DNA of 64,000 nucleotides. It comes from CAVVWJ01 sp965652025 (GTDB taxonomy: Bacteria; Gemmatimonadota; Gemmatimonadetes; Gemmatimonadales; GWC2-71-9). Below the pieces are notes generated by a model. It ran no database searches. It was not told where the DNA came from and was given only the letters and a program-made list of their open reading frames with translations. Of the stretch, positions 1 to 7,573 are shown piece after piece (position 1 is the first letter of the stretch; each line of letters opens with the position of its first letter). The position numbers and the translations under genes were made by a program. The stretch is from positions 62,001 to 126,000 of the forward strand of contig CBFGTM010000001.1 in assembly GCA_965652025.1 (NCBI GenBank), read 5' to 3'.

Positions 1-573
1 GGGGAGGGCACCGGACTCGGCCTCTCCATGGCGTACGGCATCATCAAGCAGTCAGATGGCTACATCTGGCTCTACAGCGAGCCCGGCCGGGGGACCACAG
101 TCAAGGTCTACTTGCCGGTGGTGACCCAGAGACTCGACCAAGTGGGCGAGCAGGAGGAGATGCCGCGGGGCCAGGGCGAAACCATTCTGGTGGTTGAGGA
201 CGAGGAGGCGGTGCGGACGCTGGCCCGGCGGTGCCTGGAAGAGGCCGGTTATCGGGTGATGGAGGCGGCAGCGGGACGAGAGGGTCTGGAGCTGGTCACG
301 AGCAGCAATGGACAGGTAGATCTGGTTCTGTGCGACGTCATTCTGCCGGAGATGACTGGACACGAGCTGGGGCGCTCTCTGGAGGCCATCAGGCCCGAGC
401 TGCCCATTCTGTACATGTCCGGCTACCCTGGCCTGGAGGTTTTGAAGCGGGGACTGATTGCACGGGAGGCGCCCTTTCTGGAGAAGCCGTTCAGTCCGGA
501 GAGCCTCGCCTCGGCAGTACGGGGTCTGTTGGACCGGAAGGCCCAGCTTCATTTTGGTAGTAGGGAACGATGA
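1..573 (+). CDS. Hybrid sensor histidine kinase, C-terminal part (truncated by window start)
   Basis: The gene enters from the left: base 1 is already in frame. The first residues are the G2 box of a HATPase_c domain (GTGLGLS, residues 3-9), followed by the usual last strands of the ATPase fold (YIWLYSEPGRGTTVKVYLP). After a short linker comes a full receiver domain from about residue 58, with the acidic pair in VVEDEE, the phosphoacceptor Asp near residue 112 (CDVILPEM), a Ser in YMSGY and the conserved Lys near 162 (EKPF). The protein is therefore a hybrid kinase that can pass phosphate to its own receiver. The sensor and H-box lie outside the window. The stop overlaps the start of the next gene by 4 bases. 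Confidence 0.93.
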   Translation, partial: GEGTGLGLSMAYGIIKQSDGYIWLYSEPGRGTTVKVYLPVVTQRLDQVGEQEEMPRGQGETILVVEDEEAVRTLARRCLEEAGYRVMEAAAGREGLELVTSSNGQVDLVLCDVILPEMTGHELGRSLEAIRPELPILYMSGYPGLEVLKRGLIAREAPFLEKPFSPESLASAVRGLLDRKAQLHFGSRER

Positions 574-893
574 CCTTCAAATCTCCTTTCTGGCAGCCAC
601 TCGCCATCGTGCTGAGCGCGGTGAACCTCGTTGCTGTCGGGTTCGCGGCCTCGACCGCCGAGCCTTGGCATGCCGGGGTGCACGCCGGGCTCGGACTGGC
701 GTTTGGACTGTGGGCTCAGCGCCTGAGGCAGCAGCGGCCCGGCAAGTACGATCGCGAGGAACGGCTCGATCTACTCGAGGGCGAGGTGACCAGCATGCGG
801 CAGGAGCTGACCGAGGCCCAGGAGCGGCTCGATTTCACCGAGCGGGTGCTGGCGCAGGGCCGGGAGGCGCGCCGGGTGGGTCCCGAGCAGTAA
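570..893 (+). CDS. Small membrane protein with C-terminal coiled coil, unknown function
   Basis: This 107-residue protein starts at an ATG that overlaps the kinase stop (ATGA), so it is probably translated together with it. Two hydrophobic stretches (about residues 8-28 and 36-50) suggest two membrane segments. From about residue 60 the chain is strongly charged and heptad-like (LDLLEGEVTSMRQELTEAQERLDF), which predicts a coiled coil in the cytoplasm. I do not recognise a family. The position suggests a partner of the upstream kinase, but that is inference only. Confidence 0.65.
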   Translation: MTFKSPFWQPLAIVLSAVNLVAVGFAASTAEPWHAGVHAGLGLAFGLWAQRLRQQRPGKYDREERLDLLEGEVTSMRQELTEAQERLDFTERVLAQGREARRVGPEQ

Positions 894-937
894 CACCGCA
901 ACATCGTCCGCTGGCAATGACGAAGTCGGCGGCCCTG

Positions 938-2155
938 TTAGAGCGACTTCAGGTACTGTACCAGGTCTGCTTTCTGATCCGCTGTGAGTCCTAGCCCTTT
1001 CCTCGAATCGTAGAGCTCCACCACATCATCCAGCGTTGCTGCCACCCCGTTGTGAAAGTACGGAGGGTGCTGCCACACGCCTCGCAGTGGCGCCGTGCGG
1101 TACATCTTGGTCGCGCTGCGCGAGGCATAGCTCGGCGCCCCATTCGGCTCCGGCTCGCTCACCACTTCGGCCGGCGAATGGAGCCGGCTGTTGGCGTCGG
1201 TGAATTGCGAGCCGGCGTGACAGGTGGCGCACTGTCCGGGTCCATTGAACACCTGCTGGCCCCGGGCGGCCGCGGCCGGATCGAAGCTTGCCGCCGGCGG
1301 TGCCGGAGCGTTGAGGCTCAGCTGGTACGCCTCCAGCGCGGCGAGCTTGGATGAGATGAGATCGGGCGGATTGTTCACATTCACGCCGGTTCGCGGCTCG
1401 CTGAAGGAGCCGTGCCCGTGCATCTGGGTCACCCCCACATAGCGATTCCAGTACGCCACATCCGTGCCATCGCCGGTCGCGGTGATGCGGTTGATGCCGA
1501 GTAACCCGTATGCCGGAGGAATGACCTGGGGACCGTTCTGCCCATCGAAGTTGAAGCGGGGATCGTACTTTCCCGGGCCCCAGGAGTTGTACACCGCCTT
1601 CACGTCGGGAGTGAGGGCAGGGGAAAGTGCGATGATCGCTCCAGGGTTGAGCTCGTGATTGGGCCAGCCGTCGAGCCGAGCCCCGATCCCTTCGTCAAAC
1701 GAGTTGTCCACCGTCGAGTGACACAGGGCGCAGGTAATCCCCACTGCCTTGAGGGTGTCCTTGCCATTCACATTCTCGACCGTTCCTTTGAGTCCCACCA
1801 CCGCATTCAGCTTGAGCAGCGCCACGGTAGTCGCGGGATCGGTCAGGCTGATGCTGCCATCCTGGATGCCCTGAACCACCTCGGCGGGAAGCGCCTGGGC
1901 ATCGACCTTGAGCCCGACACTCAGAGCGGTAGTGGGATCGACGGCTGCGGTGATGACATCATGGATCCGAAGCGTATCGGTCCAGAAGGACTCGTCGCCG
2001 TAGGTGTCGAAACGAAAAATGTCCTTCCCCTGGGCGGCGAGCCCTGGGTCCGGTGGCTGAGGGCCGGTCGGCTCATCATCGCCGCAGGCCGCCATCAGAC
2101 CTAATCCGATGCCCAAGAGGATGGCTCCAGCCACCCCAACGCGTCTCGTATTCAT
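938..2155 (-). CDS. Di-haem cytochrome c peroxidase-like lipoprotein
   Basis: The 405-residue product begins with a lipoprotein signal (lipobox LMAAC followed by GDDE), so it should be anchored outside the inner membrane. Two c-type haem sites are visible, CALCH in the middle and CATCH in the C-terminal third. The end (APLRGVWQHPPYFHNG, then a TADQKADLVQYLKSL helix) is typical of the CcpA/MauG family of di-haem cytochromes, which reduce peroxide or oxidise a substrate in the periplasm. The ATG at 2155 is chosen because GGAG lies 7 bases upstream; the frame is open for 25 further codons without such a site. It is the last gene of a leftward set with a CRP/FNR regulator. The true substrate cannot be read from the sequence. 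Confidence 0.85.
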   Translation of the reverse strand: MNTRRVGVAGAILLGIGLGLMAACGDDEPTGPQPPDPGLAAQGKDIFRFDTYGDESFWTDTLRIHDVITAAVDPTTALSVGLKVDAQALPAEVVQGIQDGSISLTDPATTVALLKLNAVVGLKGTVENVNGKDTLKAVGITCALCHSTVDNSFDEGIGARLDGWPNHELNPGAIIALSPALTPDVKAVYNSWGPGKYDPRFNFDGQNGPQVIPPAYGLLGINRITATGDGTDVAYWNRYVGVTQMHGHGSFSEPRTGVNVNNPPDLISSKLAALEAYQLSLNAPAPPAASFDPAAAARGQQVFNGPGQCATCHAGSQFTDANSRLHSPAEVVSEPEPNGAPSYASRSATKMYRTAPLRGVWQHPPYFHNGVAATLDDVVELYDSRKGLGLTADQKADLVQYLKSL

Positions 2156-2237
2156 TGCTTCTCCATCAGGTGAACCACCAGTGTCGAATATTGGCCCACT
2201 GACCCGGGCCGTATGTGGTCCACCTAACATCCAGCCT

Positions 2238-3008
2238 TCAGGTCTGGCTGATGGAATCCAGGAGGTCTCCCAGCGCCTGGCGATCGATCACGATGAACCC
2301 GCGACGGCTGTAGCTGATGAATCCGGCCTTCCTCAGCTGATTGAGCAGGCTGGAAACGACCTCGCGCCGGGCGCCGATCAGCCGGGCCAGCTCTTCCTGA
2401 GTGATGTGGTGAGCGATCTGAGTGCCCTGCACGGTGGTCTCACCCACCTGCGACGCCAGATCGAGCAGTGTGCGGGTGAGCCGGCCCATTGCAGGCTCGA
2501 CCGAGAGACTCTGAAGCCGCTGATAGGTCTGGAGGAGGTGGCCGGTAGCGGCGGTAGCGAAGTCCAGAGCTGCTTGAGGGTCCCGCCGGAGCCGGGCGAG
2601 CAACAGGTCGAGAGGGATCTCCACGACTTCACTCTCCTCCAGAGCCACCGCCTGCTCGCGGCGCTCATCGACGCATAGGCAGAGCTCGCCGAGAATGTCT
2701 CCCGCCTTGTGGATCCTGAGGGTCAGCTCCTGGCCGCCCGGGGATACCATGGCAGTCTTGACCAGTCCGCGTCGAATCAGGTAAACACTGCGCGCGGGCT
2801 CGCCCATGTGGTACAGAAGCTCACCCGGCTGAACCTGTCGTGCCCGCCGCCGGGCCAGCTCCTCGCAGAGTTTTCCGCGAAGCAGCTCTGACACGGCAAC
2901 GCACTGCGAGTGGTGGGCGAGGTGATGGCCATCCCGGACGCCGTCTCCCCCCGGCGCGGTGCCTAGCACCGAGAGGAGAAGTTCTCCGAGGTCCCCGACT
3001 CCGGTCAT
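2238..3008 (-). CDS. CRP/FNR-family transcription regulator
   Basis: The 256-residue protein has an N-terminal cyclic-nucleotide-binding fold (LLYHMGEPARSVYLIRRGLVK, then GDILGELCLCVD) and a C-terminal winged helix whose recognition helix is in ITQEELARLIGARREVVSSLLNQLRKAG. In cAMP-binding CRP the segment after GEL contains an Arg-Ser pair that holds the phosphate; here it reads RREQA, so cAMP binding is doubtful. Two cysteines sit in GELCLC, but there is no FNR-type N-terminal cysteine cluster. Its start overlaps the stop of the DUF4142 gene by 4 bases, and the cytochrome gene follows 82 bases later, so it may control respiration- or stress-linked genes next to it. The inducer is unknown. 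Confidence 0.9.
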   Translation of the reverse strand: MTGVGDLGELLLSVLGTAPGGDGVRDGHHLAHHSQCVAVSELLRGKLCEELARRRARQVQPGELLYHMGEPARSVYLIRRGLVKTAMVSPGGQELTLRIHKAGDILGELCLCVDERREQAVALEESEVVEIPLDLLLARLRRDPQAALDFATAATGHLLQTYQRLQSLSVEPAMGRLTRTLLDLASQVGETTVQGTQIAHHITQEELARLIGARREVVSSLLNQLRKAGFISYSRRGFIVIDRQALGDLLDSISQT

Positions 3009-3586
3009 TTGGCGGCGAGCTGCTTGCCTAGGTTCTCCGCCATCTGCAAGTGGGCTTGGAAAGCCGGGGCAACTTTCACCACCAGCGCCCTGAGCTCCTC
3101 GTTCTTGATGGCCGGAAGCAGCGTGGCCTTGACCGCGGCGATCACGTCCTTGTGGAACTGGATCTCGTGCTGCAGAAAGGCTCGGTCGAACTCGGCGCCG
3201 TGCAGGCCGCCTAGCCGGCGAATAAGGACCGCTTGATCCTTTGCGCTCTGGTCACCTGCCGGCGGAGTGGGGGTGACGCCGAGCTTCTTGGCCAGGTCGC
3301 GGCCCTGCTGGCGGACCATGGCATGGTCCCGGGCGAGCATGGCGCCGAACTGTCGGACCTCGTTGGAATGGCCTCGTTCGGAAGCCAGTTTCCCGGTCTC
3401 GATGTCGGCGGTATTGGCATTGTCGAAGATGGCCACGATAGTGGGATCATCCAGGGTGGGCTTATCAGCCGTGGCGGCTGGCTGGGCGGTTTCCTGAGCA
3501 GCCGTTGGGCTGGCCTGGAGGACCGCAACGGCAATTCCAAGGGCAAAGGGAAGCGCTGTGAATCTGTGGAGGTAAGTGCTTGGCAT
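3005..3586 (-). CDS. DUF4142 exported protein
   Basis: The 193-residue protein has a signal peptide ending near SPTAAQ, followed by a DUF4142 domain: a ferritin-like all-helical domain with the usual run from ANTADIETGKLA through ARDHAMVRQQ to the C-terminal helix HLQMAENLGKQL. Family members are periplasmic and often linked to stress or starvation, but no reaction is established. It is the first gene of a leftward unit with the CRP/FNR regulator (4-base overlap) and the di-haem cytochrome. Its promoter region is the AT-rich stretch shared with the divergent SufR-like gene. Confidence 0.87.
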   Translation of the reverse strand: MPSTYLHRFTALPFALGIAVAVLQASPTAAQETAQPAATADKPTLDDPTIVAIFDNANTADIETGKLASERGHSNEVRQFGAMLARDHAMVRQQGRDLAKKLGVTPTPPAGDQSAKDQAVLIRRLGGLHGAEFDRAFLQHEIQFHKDVIAAVKATLLPAIKNEELRALVVKVAPAFQAHLQMAENLGKQLAAK

Positions 3587-3649
3587 ACCGTTACTCCCAT
3601 GGTTCTAGGGTGAGGGAACCGCTGCCGGGTCCATGGACTCGTGGGTCAG

Positions 3650-3678
3650 ACGTTAAGTCCTGAAAGAGAGTTTGTCAA
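3650..3678 (-). promoter_or_regulatory. Candidate sigma-70 promoter for the DUF4142-CRP-cytochrome unit
   Basis: On the minus strand a perfect -35 hexamer TTGACA (3678-3673) is followed after 17 bases by TAACGT (3655-3650), a weak -10. The spacing and direction fit the DUF4142 gene that starts at 3586. The -35 hexamer lies inside the dyads at 3671-3703, so a protein bound there would block it. Confidence 0.35.
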
Positions 3679-3703
3679 GATAAACCTTGACTTAATTGAC
3701 AAA
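3671..3703. promoter_or_regulatory. AT-rich nested dyads, candidate operator between divergent genes
   Basis: Two perfect inverted repeats are nested here: GTCAAG-N6-CTTGAC (3674-3691) and TTTGTCAA-N17-TTGACAAA (3671-3703). The stretch is clearly richer in A/T than its surroundings and lies between a SufR-like regulator and the DUF4142-led unit. The 6-base spacer equals that reported for cyanobacterial SufR sites (CAAC-N6-GTTG), although the arm sequence differs. Autoregulation is a reasonable inference. Confidence 0.5.
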
Positions 3704-3742
3704 TCATTACCTGCCGGTCAGCTTTGGGGCAGGAGGACACTG

Positions 3743-4384
3743 GTGACGGACTGGATGAGGTCGGAACGAATCTTGGAGACCACCCGGGGGCGGGTGCTGG
3801 CATTGCTGCGGCAAGGCGGCAAGACCGCGGACGAGCTCGCCTCGGCCCTCGGACTCACCGACAACGCGGTCCGGGCTCACCTGGCGACTCTCGAACGTGA
3901 TCGGCTGGTCGAGCCCCTGGCCGAGCGGCGCGGGGGCAGGATCGGGAAGCCGGCGACGGTCTACATCGTCTCCCCCACTGCGGATACGCTCTTTTCCAGA
4001 GCCTACATCCCGCTACTCACGACCCTGCTTTCAACACTGGGTGACCGACTCTCAGCCGCCGAGCTCCAAGCCCTGCTGGCCGATGTGGGCCGACGCTTGG
4101 CGGCAGGGGAGAGGCCCTCGTCCGACGAACTGGGAGACAAGGTCAGAGCAGCGTCTCGGCTGCTGAACCAATTGGGCGGCGTGAGCGCAGTGGAGGAGAT
4201 CGAGGCGGGAAGACAGTACCTGATCCAGGCTCGTGGCTGTCCCGTGGGGCTCGCGGTGAGTGAGCGGCCCGAGGTCTGTCAGGCCATCGCGGCCCTCGTC
4301 TCGCAAGTCACCGAGACAGAGGTGCGTTCTTGCTGCAAGCAGACTGGCCGCCCGAGTTGTTGTTTCGAAATCGGAGCTCAGTAG
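3743..4384 (+). CDS. SufR-like winged-helix regulator with C-terminal cysteines
   Basis: The 213-residue protein has an N-terminal winged helix (TRGRVLALLRQGGKTADELASALGLTDNAVRAHL is the HTH region) and a C-terminal part with cysteines spaced as in SufR-type Fe-S sensors: RGCPVG, PEVC, SCC and SCCF. SufR proteins repress Fe-S assembly genes when they hold a cluster. The GTG start at 3743 is chosen because AGGAGG lies 6 bases upstream; the frame is open for 34 more codons, but those would cover the dyad and promoter region. A NifU-like scaffold and Mrp lie about 6 kb away on the same strand, which fits an Fe-S role, but no suf operon is in view. An ArsR-like metal sensor is the main alternative. 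Confidence 0.68.
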   Translation: MTDWMRSERILETTRGRVLALLRQGGKTADELASALGLTDNAVRAHLATLERDRLVEPLAERRGGRIGKPATVYIVSPTADTLFSRAYIPLLTTLLSTLGDRLSAAELQALLADVGRRLAAGERPSSDELGDKVRAASRLLNQLGGVSAVEEIEAGRQYLIQARGCPVGLAVSERPEVCQAIAALVSQVTETEVRSCCKQTGRPSCCFEIGAQ

Positions 4385-4412
4385 TTGATGCGGCTGGCAA
4401 CGCCTTCGTCGC

Positions 4413-4441
4413 TTGACCTCACCAGAACCCGCTACTAGTGT
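4413..4441 (+). promoter_or_regulatory. Weak candidate promoter for guaB
   Basis: TTGACC (4413-4418) and TAGTGT (4436-4441) are separated by 17 bases, 79 bases before the guaB start. The -10 match is poor. The rest of the 136-base spacer shows nothing else recognisable. Confidence 0.25.
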
Positions 4442-4520
4442 TGGAGATGGACCGATCGAACTCAGGCCCGCCGACCGCTCCCATGAGGCGCCGGTGGGCC
4501 CTCGTGCATAGAGGCCGGCC

Positions 4521-5978
4521 GTGAGCGTGATCCGCCCCAAGCTCGGCCTCACCTTCGACGACGTGCTGCTGATTCCCCGGCACTCGACCATCCATCCGCG
4601 CGAAGTAAGCACCGTCACCCGTTTCACTCGTACCATCTCCCTCAACATCCCCCTGATCTCGGCCGCCATGGACACGGTGACCGAAGCCGACATGGCCATC
4701 GCCATGGCCCGCGCCGGCGGGATCGGCGTGCTGCACAAGAACATGACCGTGGAGCGCCAGGCCGCCGAGGTGGACCGGGTGAAACGGAGCGAGAGCGGGA
4801 TGATCATGAACCCGATCACCCTCGGGCCCGACCGCCCGCTGCGCGAGGCCTACGCCCTCATGCGGCGGTTCAAGATCTCCGGCGTTCCCATCGTGGACGG
4901 GCAAGGACGTCTGGTCGGCATCATCACCAACCGCGACCTCCAGTTCGAGAGCAACCTGGATCAGCCCCTCCGGGATGTGATGACCAAGGAGAAGCTGGTG
5001 ACGGTCCCGGTCGGCACCAGTCTGGAAGAAGCCGAGCGGATCCTGGCCAAGCACCGGATCGAGAAGCTTCCGGTGGTGGACGCCAACGGGGTGCTCAAGG
5101 GACTCATCACCATCAAGGACATCTTCAAGCGGCGGGAGCACCCGGACGCCAACAAGGACCAGCACGGCCGGCTCCGGGTGGCGGCCGCGGTCGGTGGCGG
5201 GCCCGACGCCATTCCCCGGGCCAAGAGCCTGGTCGGCGCCGGTGTTGACGTGATCGTGGTGGACTCGGCCCACGGGCACAGCGAGGGAGTGCTCGCCACG
5301 GTGGATCAGCTGCGGGAGTCGTTTCCCCAGGTACAGCTGGTCGCCGGGAACGTCGCCACCGAGGCGGGAGCCCGGGAGCTGGTGCGGCGCGGAGTGGACG
5401 CGGTGAAAGTAGGGATCGGGCCCGGCAGCATCTGCACCACCCGGGTGGTGACCGGCGTCGGCGTGCCCCAGGTGACCGCGATCCAGGACTCGCTTCGCGG
5501 GGCCGATGACGTACCGATCATTGCCGATGGCGGCGTGAAGTACTCGGGCGACGTGGTGAAAGCTCTTGCCGCAGGAGCGTCCTCGGTGATGATGGGCTCC
5601 ATGCTGGCCGGAACCGAAGAGAGCCCCGGTGAATCGGTGCTGGCCGAGGGCCGCCGGTTCAAGATGATCCGCGGCATGGGCAGTCTTTCGGCGATGCAGG
5701 ACGGCTCGGCCGACCGCTACTTCCAGGAAGGTGAGATGGCGCCTTCCAAGATGGTCCCCGAGGGGATCGAAGGGCGGGTGCCCTACAAGGGCCCCGTGGC
5801 CGACGTGATCTACCAGATGGTCGGCGGACTCCGCAGCGGGATGGGTTACTGCGGCGTCGCCAGCATTCCCCAGCTCCAGTGCGACGTGGAGATGATTCAG
5901 GTGACCGCGGCCGGCCTGCGCGAGTCACACCCGCACGACGTCACGATTACGCGCGAAGCTCCGAACTACTCTGCCTAG
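4521..5978 (+). CDS. guaB: IMP dehydrogenase
   Basis: The enzyme oxidises IMP to XMP with NAD+, the committed step of GMP synthesis. All 485 residues of a normal bacterial enzyme are present: N-terminal barrel (GLTFDDVLLIP), two CBS domains from about residue 93 to 205 (ISGVPIVDGQGRLVGIITNRD and the matching second copy), the catalytic loop GPGSICTTR with Cys305, the phosphate site IADGG, and the mobile flap around RGMGSL. GTG is the start, with GAGG 6 bases upstream. It is followed by a 7-base-phased repeat element and the permease pair. Nothing odd is seen in the protein. Confidence 0.97.
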   Translation: MSVIRPKLGLTFDDVLLIPRHSTIHPREVSTVTRFTRTISLNIPLISAAMDTVTEADMAIAMARAGGIGVLHKNMTVERQAAEVDRVKRSESGMIMNPITLGPDRPLREAYALMRRFKISGVPIVDGQGRLVGIITNRDLQFESNLDQPLRDVMTKEKLVTVPVGTSLEEAERILAKHRIEKLPVVDANGVLKGLITIKDIFKRREHPDANKDQHGRLRVAAAVGGGPDAIPRAKSLVGAGVDVIVVDSAHGHSEGVLATVDQLRESFPQVQLVAGNVATEAGARELVRRGVDAVKVGIGPGSICTTRVVTGVGVPQVTAIQDSLRGADDVPIIADGGVKYSGDVVKALAAGASSVMMGSMLAGTEESPGESVLAEGRRFKMIRGMGSLSAMQDGSADRYFQEGEMAPSKMVPEGIEGRVPYKGPVADVIYQMVGGLRSGMGYCGVASIPQLQCDVEMIQVTAAGLRESHPHDVTITREAPNYSA

Positions 5979-5983
5979 TGATC

Positions 5984-6039
5984 GTGAAAAGTGAAAAGTG
6001 AAAAGTAAAGGGTTCACTCTTCACACCTCACTCTCACGT
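5984..6039. repeat. Heptamer-phased palindromic repeat (guaB/permease junction)
   Basis: Eight consecutive 7-base units fill this non-coding spacer without a break: GTGAAAA three times, GTAAAGG, then GTTCACT, CTTCACA, CCTCACT and CTCACGT. The last four are partly complementary to the first ones in the same phase, so the whole 56 bases can fold back. There is no T-run, so it is not a classical terminator. Similar elements lie at seven other gene junctions in this window. Confidence 0.85.
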
Positions 6040-6061
6040 TCCCGATTGAGAAGGGCTACCG

Positions 6062-7573
6062 ATGAATCTCTGGGCCACGAAGTCGGTCACGGCACTCCGG
6101 GCCGAGGCTGAGGCGACCAACGAGCGGTCACTCAAGCGCGCTCTCAGCGCGCTGAATCTCACCATGCTCGGCATCGGGGCTATCATCGGCGCCGGCATTT
6201 TCGTGCTGACTGGCCTGGCCGCCGCGCTCCACGCCGGCCCTGCCGTGCCGCTTTCATTTATCGTCGCGGCCATAGCCTGCGGACTTGCCGGGCTCTGCTA
6301 CGCCGAGATGGCCAGCACCGTCCCGGTGGCGGGCAGCGCCTACACGTACTCCTATGCCACCATGGGCGAGCTCATGGCCTGGATCATCGGATGGGACCTG
6401 ATCCTGGAGTACGCCATGGGCGCGGCGACGGTCGGGGTTGGCTGGTCGGGATACTTCGTGAGTCTGCTGGACTCCTTCGGGCTTCACCTTCCGGCCGCGG
6501 TAACCTCTGCACCGCTCCGGTGGTGTACCACTGCCGATGTGGCCAATGCCGTTGCCTCCTGTGCTGAGGTGGGCTGGAACCGAACCGGATCGCTGTTCAA
6601 TCTCCCTGCCATGCTCATCGTTGCTCTCGCCTCCACTATTCTCGTCATCGGAATCAAGGAGTCGGCCAAGGTCAACAACCTGATCGTGATTCTGAAGCTC
6701 GCCGTGGTCCTGCTATTCATCCTCTTTGGGCTGCAGTATGTGAATCCGGACAACTGGAAGCCGTTCATTCCACCCAACACCGGACATTTCGGTGAGTTCG
6801 GCTGGAGCGGCGTATTCCGCGGTGCCGGACTGATCTTCTTTGCGTACATCGGATTCGACGTCGTGAGCACGGCCGCCCAAGAGGCCAAGAACCCCCAAAA
6901 GGATATGCCGAAGGGCATTCTCGGCTCGCTGGTGATCTGTACCGCGCTCTACGTGCTTGTCTCGCTCACCCTCACCGGCCTGGTTCGGTACGACCAGCTG
7001 AATGTTCCCCACCCGGTGGCATACGCCCTCGAACAAATACCCCAGCTCTCCTGGCTGCGTCCGTTCATCACCCTGGGAGCGGTCCTGGGGCTGGGCTCGG
7101 TGGTGCTCGTCATGCTGCTGGGGCAGTCGCGGGTGTTCTATTCCATGTCCCGCGATGGCCTCCTCGGACCCTGGGCCGGGAAGGTGCATCCCCGTTACCG
7201 CACCCCCTACCTCTCTACCATCTACGTCGGCATCGTCGTCGCGATCATCACCGGCACCTTCCCCATCCAGATCCTGGGCGAACTGGTGAACATCGGGACT
7301 CTGCTGGCGTTCGTGCTGGTCTGCGCGGGGGTGTGGATCCTTCGGAAGAAACGGCCCGATCTCGACCGCCCGTTCCGGACCCCGCTGGTCCCTCTGGTCC
7401 CCATACTGGGGATGCTCTCCTGCTTTGGGCTCATGGCCACGCTGCCGGCTGACACCTGGCTCCGGCTTCTGGTGTGGCTGTTGATCGGGTTCGTGATCTA
7501 CTTCACTTACGGTCGCAAGCACAGCGTGCTGCAGCGGGAGCAGGAAGCCCAAACCGGGAGGAGATCGGCGTGA
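6062..7573 (+). CDS. APC-family amino-acid permease (first of a tandem pair)
   Basis: The 503-residue protein shows about twelve hydrophobic segments and the APC-superfamily landmark GIGAIIGAGIFVLTG in TM1, where the substrate carboxylate binds; the loop GFDVVSTAAQEAKNPQKDMP is typical of cationic amino-acid transporters (CAT, YfnA-like). An inserted loop with two Cys lies near residue 145-170 (RWCTTADVANAVASCAEVG). GAAGGG lies 6 bases before the ATG. The stop overlaps the start of a close paralogue, so the two are surely co-transcribed. The transported amino acid cannot be told from the sequence. Confidence 0.92.
   Translation: MNLWATKSVTALRAEAEATNERSLKRALSALNLTMLGIGAIIGAGIFVLTGLAAALHAGPAVPLSFIVAAIACGLAGLCYAEMASTVPVAGSAYTYSYATMGELMAWIIGWDLILEYAMGAATVGVGWSGYFVSLLDSFGLHLPAAVTSAPLRWCTTADVANAVASCAEVGWNRTGSLFNLPAMLIVALASTILVIGIKESAKVNNLIVILKLAVVLLFILFGLQYVNPDNWKPFIPPNTGHFGEFGWSGVFRGAGLIFFAYIGFDVVSTAAQEAKNPQKDMPKGILGSLVICTALYVLVSLTLTGLVRYDQLNVPHPVAYALEQIPQLSWLRPFITLGAVLGLGSVVLVMLLGQSRVFYSMSRDGLLGPWAGKVHPRYRTPYLSTIYVGIVVAIITGTFPIQILGELVNIGTLLAFVLVCAGVWILRKKRPDLDRPFRTPLVPLVPILGMLSCFGLMATLPADTWLRLLVWLLIGFVIYFTYGRKHSVLQREQEAQTGRRSA

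Noticed and set aside
5984..6039. Heptamer arrays as a CRISPR array
   Set aside because: Units are 7-8 bases with no spacers between them, and no cas gene is present.
5984..6039. Rho-independent terminator after guaB
   Set aside because: The fold-back is imperfect, AT-rich and lacks a following T-run.
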